From: Eustoma russellianum
Taxonomy: Eukaryota; Streptophyta; Magnoliopsida; Gentianales; Gentianaceae
Direction of reading: 5' to 3'
NCBI GenBank assembly: GCA_036186865.1
Contig: AP025042.1
Location: forward strand, 12,579,545 to 12,643,544
Length of the DNA: 64,000 nucleotides
Of this stretch, positions 47,987 through 59,374 are shown in pieces (within the stretch, counting starts at the first letter, position 1; every line of letters begins with the position of its first letter). Below the pieces are notes generated by a model. That model saw only the letters and a list, made by a program, of their open reading frames with translations. It ran no database searches and had not been told where the DNA came from. The translations under genes were made by a program, and so were the position numbers.

Positions 47987-49417
47987 ATGGCGGCCGCTGG
48001 CGGCCTAGTGCCGCCGTCAATCTCTCCCTCTCCTCTACTCTCTTCTTCTCCTTATCATCAATCTCCACTCATCAGTGATCAACTTTATATGACAATGGCT
48101 TCAACCGCGGCCAAACGGCCATCCCCATTGCCACCTTCGCTATCGGCTCTGGGTAAGACGTTCGCTTCTTTCTTCTCCGACACAACAAAGACGTCTATTG
48201 CCCCTAAGCCAATTCAGCGGTATAAAGGGAGTCAGCTGATTGAATTCTCAGAGGACGAAATCAATTCTCTTGCGGCTCTTTATCGATTTACATTGGTTGG
48301 AACGTTTTGGTCAGGACGACCTCCGATGGCCACTATTCGAATGAATATAGATCGCATTGGATTCACAGGCTTGGTGCGCACAGGGTTACTTGATTCCACA
48401 CATATCTTGATCCCCTTTGAGCAGGAATCAGATTATCTCTGATGATTTGCAAGGAAAAGCTAGACCATTGTGGAAAAATATATGCGAGTCACAAAGTGGA
48501 CTCCCGATTATGATCCTAAGATTAATGTCCCAATTGTTCCAATTTGGGTTGCATTCCTAGGATTGCCAGTTCATTTTCACCAGTGGGATGCTTTATTTCA
48601 GATAGGCTGCATGCTGGGCACGCCGATGAAATTAGATGCGACTACAGCAGAGATTGCCCGCCTATTAGTGGCGTGTATGTGTCTGGAGATTGAAATCTCC
48701 CTAGAGTTTCCAATGAGAGTCTTTATTCTGGTATCCAATCGTATTCTCACTCAGCCTATTATTTTTGAAGATCCACCTTGGTATTGCACTTCTTGCTTTC
48801 AGTTAGGACACAAGGCGGCTAATTGTGGGACGCATGGAATCCGGGATATGCTGCCTATGATTGAAGATCTTGGGGGGAAAGAAACCAGTTCATATATCCA
48901 AGGAACCATTACAGCGTTGGACTCCTAAGAAGTCACAACCTGAGATTGCTGACGTAGCTAAGCACACAGACATTGTTCCATCTGCCTCAGGCTTCCAGCC
49001 GACGGTACTATTATCCCCGGATATGGTTCGTAGTATATTAGTTTCGCATGCTTAGGATCTTTCTAGATTGAAAGGTATAGATGATAGTATGTTAAATGAA
49101 TTGCATGCCAATCCTGAAGTCTATTCTATTTCGGATAGTGAGGTTCAAGTTGATACTAACACTGCTCATCTATCTGTATTACCTTCGGATGATGATATTT
49201 CTAATTATCTTGTTGGCCTAATACATGGGATTGTTGTTGACAATTCTTCACAGGGTAACCACACGACCACTCCTCCAACTGTTGGTGATGATGGTGTTTT
49301 TCAAGTTCCCCTTAAGTTATTGAGGCGACATCATAAGCCACTTGTGCCAATTTCACCGCTTTTTACACATTCACGTGCTCCTCTCTCAAACTCGTTTGAC
49401 ATATTATCGTCTCAATG
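47987..49417 (+). pseudogene. LINE-2 ORF1 (DUF4283-type domain plus CCHC knuckle)
   Basis: ATG at 47987 opens MAAAGGLVPPSISPSP, a Pro/Ser-rich N-terminus. YRFTLVGTFWSGRPPMATIR follows (48280-48340), then, after a frameshift near 48440, VTKWTPDYDPKINVPIVPIW, VAFLGLPVHFHQW and the knuckle CTSCFQLGHKAANC (48787-48828). The C-terminal part (48860-49417) is low-complexity and shifts frame again near 48900 and 49055. It is the most complete LINE ORF1 in the window and supplies the missing front of LINE-1. Confidence 0.9.
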
Positions 49418-52400
49418 AAGATTATGGTATGTAATATTTGAGGTATTCGTACCTCTGTTGATCGTCTCCTATCTTTAGTTCGTCGTTATCATTTAAATAT
49501 CTTGGTTGTTATTGAGCCTAAGGCAAGGCTTTCGTCATTGGTTTCCTATCGCCTCAAATTTGGATTCTCTCAAACGGCATCCATTTGTAATGAGCATATT
49601 TGGATACTTTGGAGGGATAGATCCCCTACGTCTAGAAGTGGAGCGGCCTAGTATTCAAAATCATTCTATGGGGTTTTGCTGGTTGACTTTGGGAGATTCA
49701 TTTTGGTGCACTTTTGTCTATGGCCTACATTCTATTGCAGCTCGACGTCCCCTATGGGCGGACCTTATTTATATTCATGGCTCCACTGATAGACCATGGC
49801 TTATTGTTGGCGACTTTAATACTTTTTTGATACGTGATGAGCATAAGGGTCGTTCCTCTCCTTTGCTTCGTACTTTACAGGAATTTAATGAATGTATCTC
49901 TGTCTACTCCCTTCAGTCGATTAATTACCAAGGCTCTACTTGTATCGGATGTGATGTCGGGTGTTGGGCCGAGTCTGGCGTCGTTTGGATCGTTTTCTTT
50001 GCTCCTCTAGTTTCTTTGATTTATTTTCTACTGTACACTATCAATACTTTAATCGAACTTGTTTAGATCATTGCCTGCTTTATTTAGAGTGATCCACTGA
50101 TATTTCTACCACGGCGACATCATTCAGGTATTTGGATGTTTGGGCAACACATTCTGATTTTGATAGTTTTGTCTGACATCATTGGCAACCATACCAGACG
50201 GTAGGTGGCATGCAGGGCTTTTATTCAAAACTATGTCAGCTTAAATATCATTTACAATGGTGGAACAAAGATGTGTTTGAAAATATTTTTGATGCGGTGG
50301 CAGCGGCCGAATCAGAGGCACTACGATATGAACGAGATTATGATTCTAATCCTTCAGATGCCACGTGGATGGCATACCATTGAAGTATGGCTACTCTGCG
50401 CCTTGCATAATCTCAGGCGGCATTATTTTAGAAACAAAAGGCAAATATAAAATGGATGCAGGAGGCAAATGCCAACACTCAATTTTTTCATCAAACGGTA
50501 AAGGCTCGACGACGTAAACAGGCTATCGAAGAATTCTACAAGAGGATAGTGTATCACATCTCAGGATATAGAACACAAGGCGATACGATACTATCAGGCT
50601 TTATTTACGGCTGCCTCAACTGCCTCGCTCGACTCTCTCCTTCAATATATTCCTCAATTAATATCAGCTGAGGATAATCAAACTCTTTTGGCTTTGCTAG
50701 ATATACAGGAAGTTAGGCAAGCAGTTTGGGACCTCAGTCTTACGAGTGCAGCTGGCCCAGATGGTTTCCCAGGCTCTTTTTATCACTGTTTTTGTTCTGT
50801 TATACATACTGATGTCCATAAAGCAGTTCATGAATTTTTCATAGGTATTTGCCGGCTAGTCAGGTTTCGGATGCGATTATCACACTCATTACAAAGGTGC
50901 AAATCTATAGACATTTTAAGATTTTCGTCCTATCTGCTTGACCAATTTTCTCTCCAAAGTCGTCACACATTTGTTTGCTACAAGGCTGTCGTACTTGCTT
51001 CCGCGCCTTATATCCCCTGAGCAGACTGGGTTTATGAAGAGGTGTGATATCACAGAGCAGATTCTATTAGCACAGGAAGTGGTACATGTTTTAGATAGCC
51101 AATAAGAGGTGGCTATGTTATTGTCAAACTGGATACGGCCAAAGTTTTGACAGGGTAAGTTGGCTTTATCTTCGACAGCTTTTGCTAAAAATGGGTTTCC
51201 ACCTGCGGATGGTACGGATTCTATTGAATAATCTATCCGCTATGAGATGCTCCGTTTTAATTAATGGTAAGGCCGTGGGATATTTTTCATTTTCACGAGG
51301 AGTCAAACAAGGTGACCATTTATTGCCTCTCTTATTCATTCTAGCTTCTGAAGGCTTTTCGAGAGGCCCAAACTCACTTATGATGACGGGGGATATACAA
51401 GGATTTTAGGCAGGTCGAGTTCCGCAGGTGTCACATTTCAGGTTTGCCGATGATCTTGTATTTTTTTTAAATTGCTCCATTCGGAATCTGCAGTGCTTCA
51501 AGCGTTTTTAGACTCTCATCAACAGGCATCAGGGCAGCTGGTACATTTCCATAAATTTCAAGTGGTGGTTGGCTCGGGGGTACCGGGGACGCGTGTTTCT
51601 CAAACGTTGGGTATACATTTGGCTAGCTTAACTATCAAGTTTCTTGGCTCCTTTCTATATAAAGTTATGAATAGGGAGGATTATTGTACTGTCTTACTTG
51701 TCCATTTTGATTCTAAATTGAATTCATGGTCTTCTAAGCCTCTATCTATAGCTTGTCGAATTGTCTTAATTTGCCATGTCCTTTGCTCTATGGCATTACA
51801 TATTATTGCTAGTTCGAGATTTCCAAAGAGTGTTTTGGAGACTTTACAACAAAAGATGTCACATTTTCTCTGGAATTTCCATCATCACTGGTAGTCTTAG
51901 ACTAGCATTTGTCGTCCCATAGAGTTTGGCAGACTGGTTCAACAGGCGTATAATAGTCTTCTATGGTGGAAGTACCATCACTCTAATTCTTTATGGGCGG
52001 TGTTCTGTCATGCTAAATATGGTCAAAGAGATACAATTTATGCGAATATATATGACTCGCTTGTTTGAAAGCGTATTAGTCGAATACACTCTTATACGCA
52101 GCCTATGGTCAGTTTTACGGCTGATGGTCCTCATTGGATTGCTTATCCTTCAGGCCAATTCACACCAAAATTTGCCTATAGCCTGCTCTCCTCAGTTTCA
52201 CCTACTTTTGATTGTTCAAAGTATGTTTCATGGCTAGGATACCCTTTGGGGGCATGCATATTTATTTGGAGGCTTTGAAGACGCGCGTTGCCCTTAGTTG
52301 ATAACCTTTCTGCTTGGCAGGCGATATATGCCTCTCAGTGTGTTTTTTGCCAAACACAATCTGATCAGCAAGATCTTATCTTTCTACTTTGCCAGCATAT

Positions 52401-53240
52401 CAGCCATTATGGCAAGAAATTTCTAATCTGTTCTCTTGTCCCATGCCTCGTTAGCCGACCATTTCTGCATATTTACTTTGTTGGTGGGGAATCTCTTCGT
52501 CTCATTCCATGGTTTGTCAGTTGAGATTAGTTGTTCATTCACTGGTAAGATGGGTTATTTGGAATGAATACACGTCAATAAGATTTTGAGATAGCAGCTT
52601 TTCCTATAGACGATTATTTGGTAGAGTGCATGATCATATATACATTTGGTGCGCGTCCACTCAGGGTCGCAAGTTCTCCCACTCCATCCCACATTTAATT
52701 GCACGGTCCTTCTCTCTGCAATTACGGACTCGTCGTCATCAAAAGGTATGTTGGGAATTAACCCTGTCGGAAAATTGAAGTTGAATGTGGATGCATCGGT
52801 TGGGCGATTTAATGCCGCAGATGGTGCCAAATTGCGTAATGATCATGGACACTTTGTCTCTGCCATTTGTTTTTCTTTGCCGCACACTTCACCATCTCGG
52901 GCTGAATTCATGGCGCTCTTGTACACCCTAATTTATTATTTTAGGGAATATGATTGGATTATTGTGGAGATGGACTGCCGCTTGTTGCTTTTTTATCTTT
53001 CTCAGCCTGACAGATTTACAGGCTCACTATTGATGATTTACAGCGAGCAACCACATTCTTGTGTATCAATGCTTCATCTGTTTATTATTGTCCCAGAGAG
53101 GCAAATACAGCAGCACATTCATTATCCAGACATGGCCTAAACACGACAGGTGTTACTCTATATGCATCTATTTCAGCCTTTCCTTGTGAGGTTCGTGGCA
53201 CAATTTCTCTAGATACAAATATACCTCATATGCGGCTATG
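49417..53240 (+). pseudogene. LINE-2 ORF2: endonuclease, RT, RNase H
   Basis: The start ATG at 49417 overlaps the ORF1 end. The endonuclease shows ILVVIEPKARL (49500), ARRPLWADLIYIHG and LIVGDFNTFLIRDEHKGRS (49740-49850). The RT has SAAGPDGFPGSFYH (50745), a shifted FRPICLTNF block (50920), GVKQGDHLLPLLFILASEGF (51300-51355) and FADD at 51443-51454. RNase H: GKLKLNVDASVGRF with Asp (52767-52810), SRAEFMALLYTLIYY with Glu (52895-52940), VEMDCRLL with Asp (52965) and REANTAAHSLSRHG (53098-53138). At least ten shifts or stops occur, so it is non-functional. Confidence 0.9.
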
Positions 53241-53494
53241 ATAGCCAGAGTCTCCCAATGAGTTGGTGCAGATATATGTGGGTTGCCTATGTCATCACTC
53301 GGCATAGGCAATGTCGGTAAGCCATCTTTCCTTGTCTTCTACCGGCTTCATTTCGATTGCATAACTATCTTTTTTGTCTGGATAACATTGTTTCTCTCTC
53401 TGAGCTTGATGCGGCCTATCAACACATTTGGCTGGACATTAGCGCGGGTCTTGTTTATGGCTGGCATTAACTTGTTGTTTCCTGTGTTCATTGT
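53241..53494 (+). other. LINE-2 3' UTR and junction with a chromovirus
   Basis: Non-coding sequence after RNase H. It contains a short inverted repeat (TGCCTATGTC ... GGCATAGGCA, 53284-53310). The junction to integrase sequence near 53490-53500 shows no target duplication or tail. Confidence 0.55.
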
Positions 53495-54562
53495 GAATGC
53501 AGGCGACGTCGGACTTCGTGATGGGATTACCACAAACCCAAAGTGGTAATGACATACTTTGGGTTATCATGGACCATTTGATGAAGTCAGCACACTTCCT
53601 AGCTATGCCGCATAGTACCTCGTATGAGAAATTGGCAAACTTGTACGTGGTCCACATTGTGAGCCTACATGGAGTTCCCGTCAGCATTGTGTCGGACCGT
53701 GATTCTAGATTTACTTCTAAGTTTGGATGGCATTTCAGAAAGCGATGGGTACTGAGCTATGAATGAGTACCGCTTATCATCCTCAGAAGGATTGACAGTC
53801 GGAGAGGACCATCCAGACTTTAGAAGATATGTTGAGAGCTTGTGCTCTGGATTTTAAAGGAAACTGGGATAATATGCTGAAGCTGATGGAGTTTTCATAC
53901 AATAATAGCCATCACAGTGCGATCGGCATGGCACCGTTTGAGGCTCTCTATGGACGGAAGTGTCAATCCCCGTTTTATTGGGACGAAGTTGGGGAACGGA
54001 CAATCACTGCCCCAGAATTGGTTGAGCTGACCATGGGTAAAGCGAAGATTATAAGAGAAAGATTAAAGGTGGCCCAAGACCGCAGTAAAAGTTGGGCAGA
54101 TTCCAAAAGAAGGCCCCTAGACTTTGAAATTAGTGAAAAGGTCTACTTACGAGTCTCACCCACGAAAGGAGTTGCGAGATTTGGGATGAAAGGCAAGCTA
54201 AGCCCTCGATATATTGGACCATACGAGGTGCATAGTAAAGTTGGTGAAAGAGCATATCGGTTAGTTTTGCTCCGAGTTTGTCGCAAGTCCATAATGTATT
54301 TCATGTGTCTCAACTGACGAAATACATATCGGACCCAATCCATGTCCTTGAGACTCAACCATTGGATGTTAGAGAAGATGTCACATATGAAGAACATCCA
54401 GTGAAGATTGTGGATAAGAAAGATCAAGTCCTACGCAAGCGCATGATTCCGTACGTCAAAGTTCAATGGAGTAATCATGCAGAGCGTGAATTCACGTGGG
54501 AGCTTGAGGAGCAAATCAAGGAGTTATATCCACATCTTTCCAATAAGGTACGTCAGTTTTGA
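53495..54562 (+). pseudogene. Chromovirus integrase and chromodomain, 5'-truncated
   Basis: Begins within the integrase core: DFVMGLPQTQSGNDILWVIM (53507), then FLAMPHSTSYEKLANLY, LHGVPVSIVSDRDSRFTSK (53665-53720) with catalytic Asp, and SERTIQTLEDMLRACAL (about 53800) with Glu. GMAPFEALYGRKCQSP (53925), a GKLSPRYIGPYEV module (54190) and a chromodomain (RKRMIPYVKVQWSNHAERE to FTWELEEQIKELYPHL, 54435-54540) follow. Frames change near 53765 and 54280. The sequence differs from the element at 23978 in many residues, so it belongs to a separate chromovirus family. Everything upstream of the core is gone. Confidence 0.92.
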
Positions 54563-54578
54563 TGACGAAACTTTTTGC

Positions 54579-54591
54579 AAGGGGGGTGGAA
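54579..54591 (+). promoter_or_regulatory. Chromovirus polypurine tract
   Basis: AAGGGGGGTGGAA directly precedes the LTR start TGTTATGCCCC. Confidence 0.92.
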
Positions 54592-56038
54592 TGTTATGCC
54601 CCGCACCCTCCGTAGAATAATTAAAGGATAAAAGGAAGTTAAATGAAATTAATGGTAATTAATAGTATTAAATTAAGAATTTAAATATTATAATTAATTG
54701 GTCTTTATTGAGGGAATTAAATAATAGAATATAATTTAGAAATTCCAATTTCACCCCTACCTATATTAAAACTGAGAGAACGTCAGTTTCTCTATTCATT
54801 CAAAAAAACCGACGTCACCCTCTTCTCCATAGGCGATTTTTCTTCTTCTCCAACCCTAGGTGAAGAACTCTTTAAGAACCAATTCGATCTTCGTCCGTTC
54901 TTCAATCCGTCTCCTAGTAATCAAAGGCAAGTAATCTACTTATGAGTTCCTACGATTTGCGAAAGAAAAAGGCCTATTTTTGATATCAAAATGGATCGCG
55001 ATGTAGTAGTTTTTCTTTGTTGATCTATATGTGATGTACGTGTTATGGATTTGAGGTTTTGGCCACTATATGTTGAAAATTGTTTTGTTGTAGTTGATTA
55101 CGTGAAATCTTGCAAATCCCAATCCCTTGAACCCTCTCTTTGTTGCTATTTTCGGTTGAGGGGAGAAGAGAGTGAAAGTTAGGATTTTTAGGTTTGTTTT
55201 GGTGGATTATTTGAGTTTTAGGCTTGAATCCTTGATTGGTATATGTGTAGTGTTGAGTTGATGGATTAAGCATGAATTGTTAGTGAGGATTATGCCTGGA
55301 ATGATTCGGATGAAGTTTGGGAACGATTGGAGTTTTGGTTCTGCAGTTTCTGCAGAAATCGCAAAGTTTTTTTTCTGGAATCGTGGACATCGATCGATCG
55401 ATGTAGGGTATGATGTGACATCGATCGATCGATTTAGGGGGAAGGAGAGACTGATGTGAGACAGAAAGTATCCTGATGGACATCGTTCGATCCATGTGAG
55501 GGTATGAATTCACTTCGATCGATCAATGTAGGGTATGACGCGAGACATAAAGTATTCTGATGGACATTGATCGATCGATGTAGGGTATGATGTAAGGCAG
55601 AAAGTTTTCTGATGCACATCGATCTATCGATGTAGGGTATGAAGTGACATCAATCGATCGATGTAGGGGATAATGTTATACAGTTTTGTGGGAAAATAGA
55701 GGAAGGGAAAGGGAGGCTAGAGGACCGATTTGGGGGACATTAGAGGCTTCTTAGGACCTGATTGAGGTAGTGTAAGTCTTGGGAACACGACTTAGGATGG
55801 TGAATCAATGGTGAGGACTTCGTGGGATATTTGAATTGAGCTTCAGCGTGAATGATCTAAGGGGTTAAGGATGAACGTTTGAGGCTTTGATAAGGATCAA
55901 ATGGAACGTGTGAGGGTGTCTACCTCATCCTTTGTATACCTAGTATGAATGTTTATGTGAGGTAGACTTGAGCATATAATGATGTGCTTGAATGTGTGAA
56001 TGAGATGAGCCTCGAGTGATTGAATGATATGTTGGTTG
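54592..56038 (+). repeat. Chromovirus 3' LTR, 5' part
   Basis: Starts TGTTATGCCCCGCACCCTCC. It has a TATA-like CTATATTAAA at 54771, a leader with CTTCTTCTCCAACCCTAG, and donor-like CCTAG|GTGAAG (54857) and AAAG|GCAAGT (54926) sites. A palindrome-rich repeat block lies at 55388-55663. It is interrupted at 56038 by a copia LTR, and its distal end is not identified. Confidence 0.85.
55388..55663. repeat. Palindromic CATCGATCGATCGATG repeats in the LTR
   Basis: Seven 16-bp copies at 55388, 55419, 55481, 55512, 55565, 55617 and 55648. The first is perfectly palindromic. Most are followed by TAGGGTATGA and several by GACAGAAAGT-type spacers. Spacings are 31, 62, 31, 53, 52 and 31 bp. Confidence 0.92.
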
Positions 56039-57435
56039 TGTATGATCTGCAAGGCACCACTAGAAGGGGTGGTTGAATAGTGGATGCGGAAAATGTGGTT
56101 TTTAAAGTAGTTTTAAACCAAAAACCCAACTTCTGAAAACAGTTTCTGTTTTCAGGACAAGTTTTAAAATGTTTTGAAAACTAGGTTGCATGTCTTCAAA
56201 AATTTGGAAATTTGGAGAGAACTTACCCTCAGATGTTCTGAGTATCTCTTACAAATTTTAGATTAAAATTCAACCTCTAACCCCTTGAAAAATCGTTGGT
56301 GGTCAGATTGCGCAAATCTGTCACAACTGGTAGTCTGTTTCGAAAAATTAATTCCTATTTGTCCTTAACTCCAAATGCTCTGAAAATTTAAAGACTAACC
56401 CCTTATTAGTTGTATTTAATTTGGTTGAAACAGTTTTGGAAATGTTCTTTTGGGAAGTTAGTCAAATACGATCAAATTCTCAACCTTTGCAAGCCTAAAA
56501 ATCAGACTTCACTAGTCTCAGAACTTTGGACGTTTGAATGACTTATACTTGTCCAAAAGGGTTGAAACTTGTGCCAAAAGAACCTTGAGACGTGTGGATA
56601 TGATTATGGAAAGTTTCATAATTTTTGAAATTCGTTTACTATTTTTACCAACGTGATTAAAAACGATAAATAGTGCTAAAACGGAAAGTAAGTGCTGAAA
56701 GTAAATAACACCAGCAATTTTATACTGGTTCGGTTATAAACAACCTACTCCAGTCTTCGAGGACACCTTCCTCGGTTAGCACTAATCACAAAACACAAAT
56801 AACACCTTACCAGAGGGTTGATGGAGTTACACACCAACTCCAACCCTTTACAAACCTTGTATATGAATGCAATGATCACGAACACCACCACCTTGCAAGT
56901 GCAAGAATGATCACACCTTGATTAATCTGTTACAATGATAAAGAATATGTGGTGGACTATATAAATCCTATTCAAGAATATGAATGTAAGTACAATAGGC
57001 TTTTAGAGAGAAGAAAGAAAGAAAGGTAGACGAAAGAAGATCAAGAAATTTTTTTTTATAATATAAGGCTGCAGCTTTAGAGGCACATGGGCGCTCCTGT
57101 GCACGCGTGAGGCCACGTGCGGCCCCTTCCGGTGGCGCGTGTGGCGCACCGGCAGCCTCCGGCAACCATTTTCCGACCCCGTTCTATATTTTTGCCTATT
57201 TCTAGTCTACGGGAACCTATTCTAAGGCCAAAAGTATTATCTAAAACTTTTAAGAATCTTAAAAAACATGTTAATTTGATTATCAAATTTTTCCCTAACA
57301 TCAAATTAAAGGCACGCATCAGAGTTCACACGCATTCCACAGTCATCAAACGCATGCCACGGTAATCATAAGTATTCCACAGTAATCAAAACTCATGCTT
57401 TTCACAGATTAAGCAACATAGTTTAGATTCCAACA
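56039..57435 (-). mobile_element. Copia LTR (about 1.4 kb), minus orientation
   Basis: On the minus strand it runs from TGTTGGAATCTAAAC at 57435 to GGTGCCTTGCAGATCATACA at 56039. The end region (CAACCACCCCTTCTAGTGGT) and the GTGTCCTCGAAGACTGGAGT block match the other copia LTRs. Flanking 5-mers (GGTTG and ATTAC) do not match, and no polypurine tract or primer site abuts it. It is either a rearranged solo LTR or the remaining LTR of the element whose gag lies at 58045. The GC-rich leader (57070-57180) is unusual for the window. Confidence 0.75.
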
Positions 57436-58044
57436 ATTACAAACAATAAACACATAATATATCACCAAGGCATGCTTGAATTTGTACCAATTGGAGGGGG
57501 AAAAGGGAATCTACATGATGCAGACAATTACGCGATTATATGTCACCGTGGATAGGTTGAAACGCTTGGATTTCTCTTCCCTTCTCTCTTTCTCTTTTCT
57601 CTTTCCCTTTCTTCTCTTTCCTCCTTCCTCCTGCTGCCGCCGCCTCCAGCCCCTTGCGTTCTCTCACTTTTTTTTATTCTTTTTCCATGCGATCCCTGCC
57701 CCCTACCCCATTTAATTTCCAAAATGATAAAATCAAAGAGGGCGGTTATCCCCCCCCACTAAAACACGTTTTCTTCTTTTTTTTTAAATTTATCATTATT
57801 TTATTCTTTTTAATTATTGTAACTGCCACTTCTCTTAATTATTTTAATTTAATTTAACCTTTTACTCGTACCTTATGTTACTTACCTATACACATGTTTA
57901 CATAAACATTATATGTAATTACAAAATCACTCGGGCATAATTAACACGCTACAACTAATTTAATTTCGAAATGTTGTTATACCCATCGACTACCTAGTAT
58001 TAAATTAACATGTAAAAATTATTTCAAAAATTTCGGGTTATAAC
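57436..58044 (-). mobile_element. Possible gypsy LTR fragment, minus orientation
   Basis: Minus-strand reading from 58044 begins TGTTATAACCCGAAATTTTT, similar to LTR starts at 16557 and 54592. It has a purine-rich stretch on that strand (57575-57635) and no coding content. The other terminus is not found. Confidence 0.4.
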
Positions 58045-58992
58045 ATCATATCCCGTATCAAACTGTTTCATCATTTTCTCTAAGTCCGTATTCCTTGATT
58101 TCAAATTTGAAATCTCGGATTTCATTTCATTATTTTGCGTGGTCAATGATGAGATCTCTGTCTTTAATGCATTAATGATGCGTGACGACTCTTCTTTTGA
58201 ATTGTTTAATTGAGACACAAGATTTTTGTTAAAAGATTCTAACAATATCTTGTCTTCAATTAATCGCTTCTTTCTTTTGCAAGAGTCTTTGAGAACTTAT
58301 GAAACTCTAAATATTGACTAAATAAATCATCATAAGGACATTCAGAATCAGAGTCAGAAGATACCTCATTTGATGCCTTAGATGTAAAGCATACATGTGC
58401 CTTTTGTTCTTCCGTATCATCAGTCTCAGAGTCGGATGTGTCACTCCAAGTGGAGGCTTTGAAGGCTCTTCTCCTTTGTTTAGGTTCTGAGACGAGTCTA
58501 GTTTTTGTCCGATCCTTGTTTGGACAACCATATGACAAGTGTACAGGTTGTCCACATTCATAACACTTTATTTCCTTATTTTTATTTTTATGATCCTTAG
58601 ATGAGGTAGACTTATGTTTAATCGATTTTCTCAAGATTTTTCTTAATCTTTTAGCCATCGTGATTAAATCCTCATCATCGGAATCTGTGTCACTATCATC
58701 TACAACGTATTCATTTGATTTAAATGCTATAGCCTTATCATTTTTGGAAATAGACTAAGAATGTCTTAAAGTGAGCTTGTTTTCATATACCTTTAGTGAT
58801 CCAATTAGTTCTTCCATCTTAATCGATTTAGTTTCTTTGCTTTCTTCTATGGCCGTTACTTTAGGGTCCCACTCAGATGGAAGGCTTCGCAAGACCTTTT
58901 GTACCTTTTCCTGCATAGTAAAGGATTTGCCAAGAGACTCAAGAGAATTGTAAATGTTAGTCAAGCGAAAATCCATATCAACGATAGATTCA
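58045..58992 (-). pseudogene. Copia gag fragment, related to the gag at 36400-37731
   Basis: Reads KVQKVLRSLPSEWDPKVTAI, EESKETKSIKMEELIGSLKV (58800-58925), zinc knuckle CYECGQPVHLSYGC (58522-58563) and an acidic Ser-rich tract, then a coiled-coil-like MLESFNKNLVSQLNNSKEES segment (58180-58245). These blocks align with the gag at 36400-37731 with few differences. Stops and shifts lie near 58658 and 58755. It is cut at 58992 by the gypsy LTR and at 58045 by the LTR-like fragment, so no pol remains. Confidence 0.9.
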
Positions 58993-59374
58993 TGTGGCGC
59001 CCTGCACCCCGGCCCCGCCGAAGTCGATGAACCCGCCGTACTTCACTAAGGAGAGTACTAGGCGTCTTCCATACGCGTCGTGATCCATGATAAAGTTTCA
59101 TGGTTTTTCGTTCTTACGCGCAATAAGTAAGCGAAACCGTGGCAGAATTTAAAACTTCAAATGAAAGCACCATCACAAGCAGTTAAAGTTTACATCCCAC
59201 ATGATTGTAGCAGAAAACGACAAAAGTAAATTGTTTTCCCATCACAATTGCAAAACAACATCATCCTTAATGCTGGTACGCTCGGTCTACTAATCCTGGC
59301 CATCCTCCAACGCACTCACGGATAGGGAACCCTAGGCTCGTCATCAATCCATTCAACTTTATCTCCTGCCGCCT

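Larger units (their letters stand above)
47987..53490 (+). mobile_element. LINE-2, near full-length L1-type LINE
   Basis: ORF1, ORF2 (endonuclease, RT, RNase H) and about 240 bp of 3' UTR are in order on the plus strand. The element starts 14 bp after the LINE-1 (AT)n tail with almost no 5' UTR. Its 3' end is not seen: similarity to a chromovirus integrase begins at about 53495 with no A or TA tail in between, so the tail was lost or replaced. Confidence 0.88.

Noticed and set aside
55388..55663. CRISPR-like array
   Set aside because: Repeats are 16-bp palindromes with variable, non-unique spacers inside a plant LTR; no cas genes and the genome is eukaryotic.
56034..57440. Target-site duplication for the copia LTR at 56039
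   Set aside because: GGTTG and ATTAC differ; the right boundary may be rearranged.
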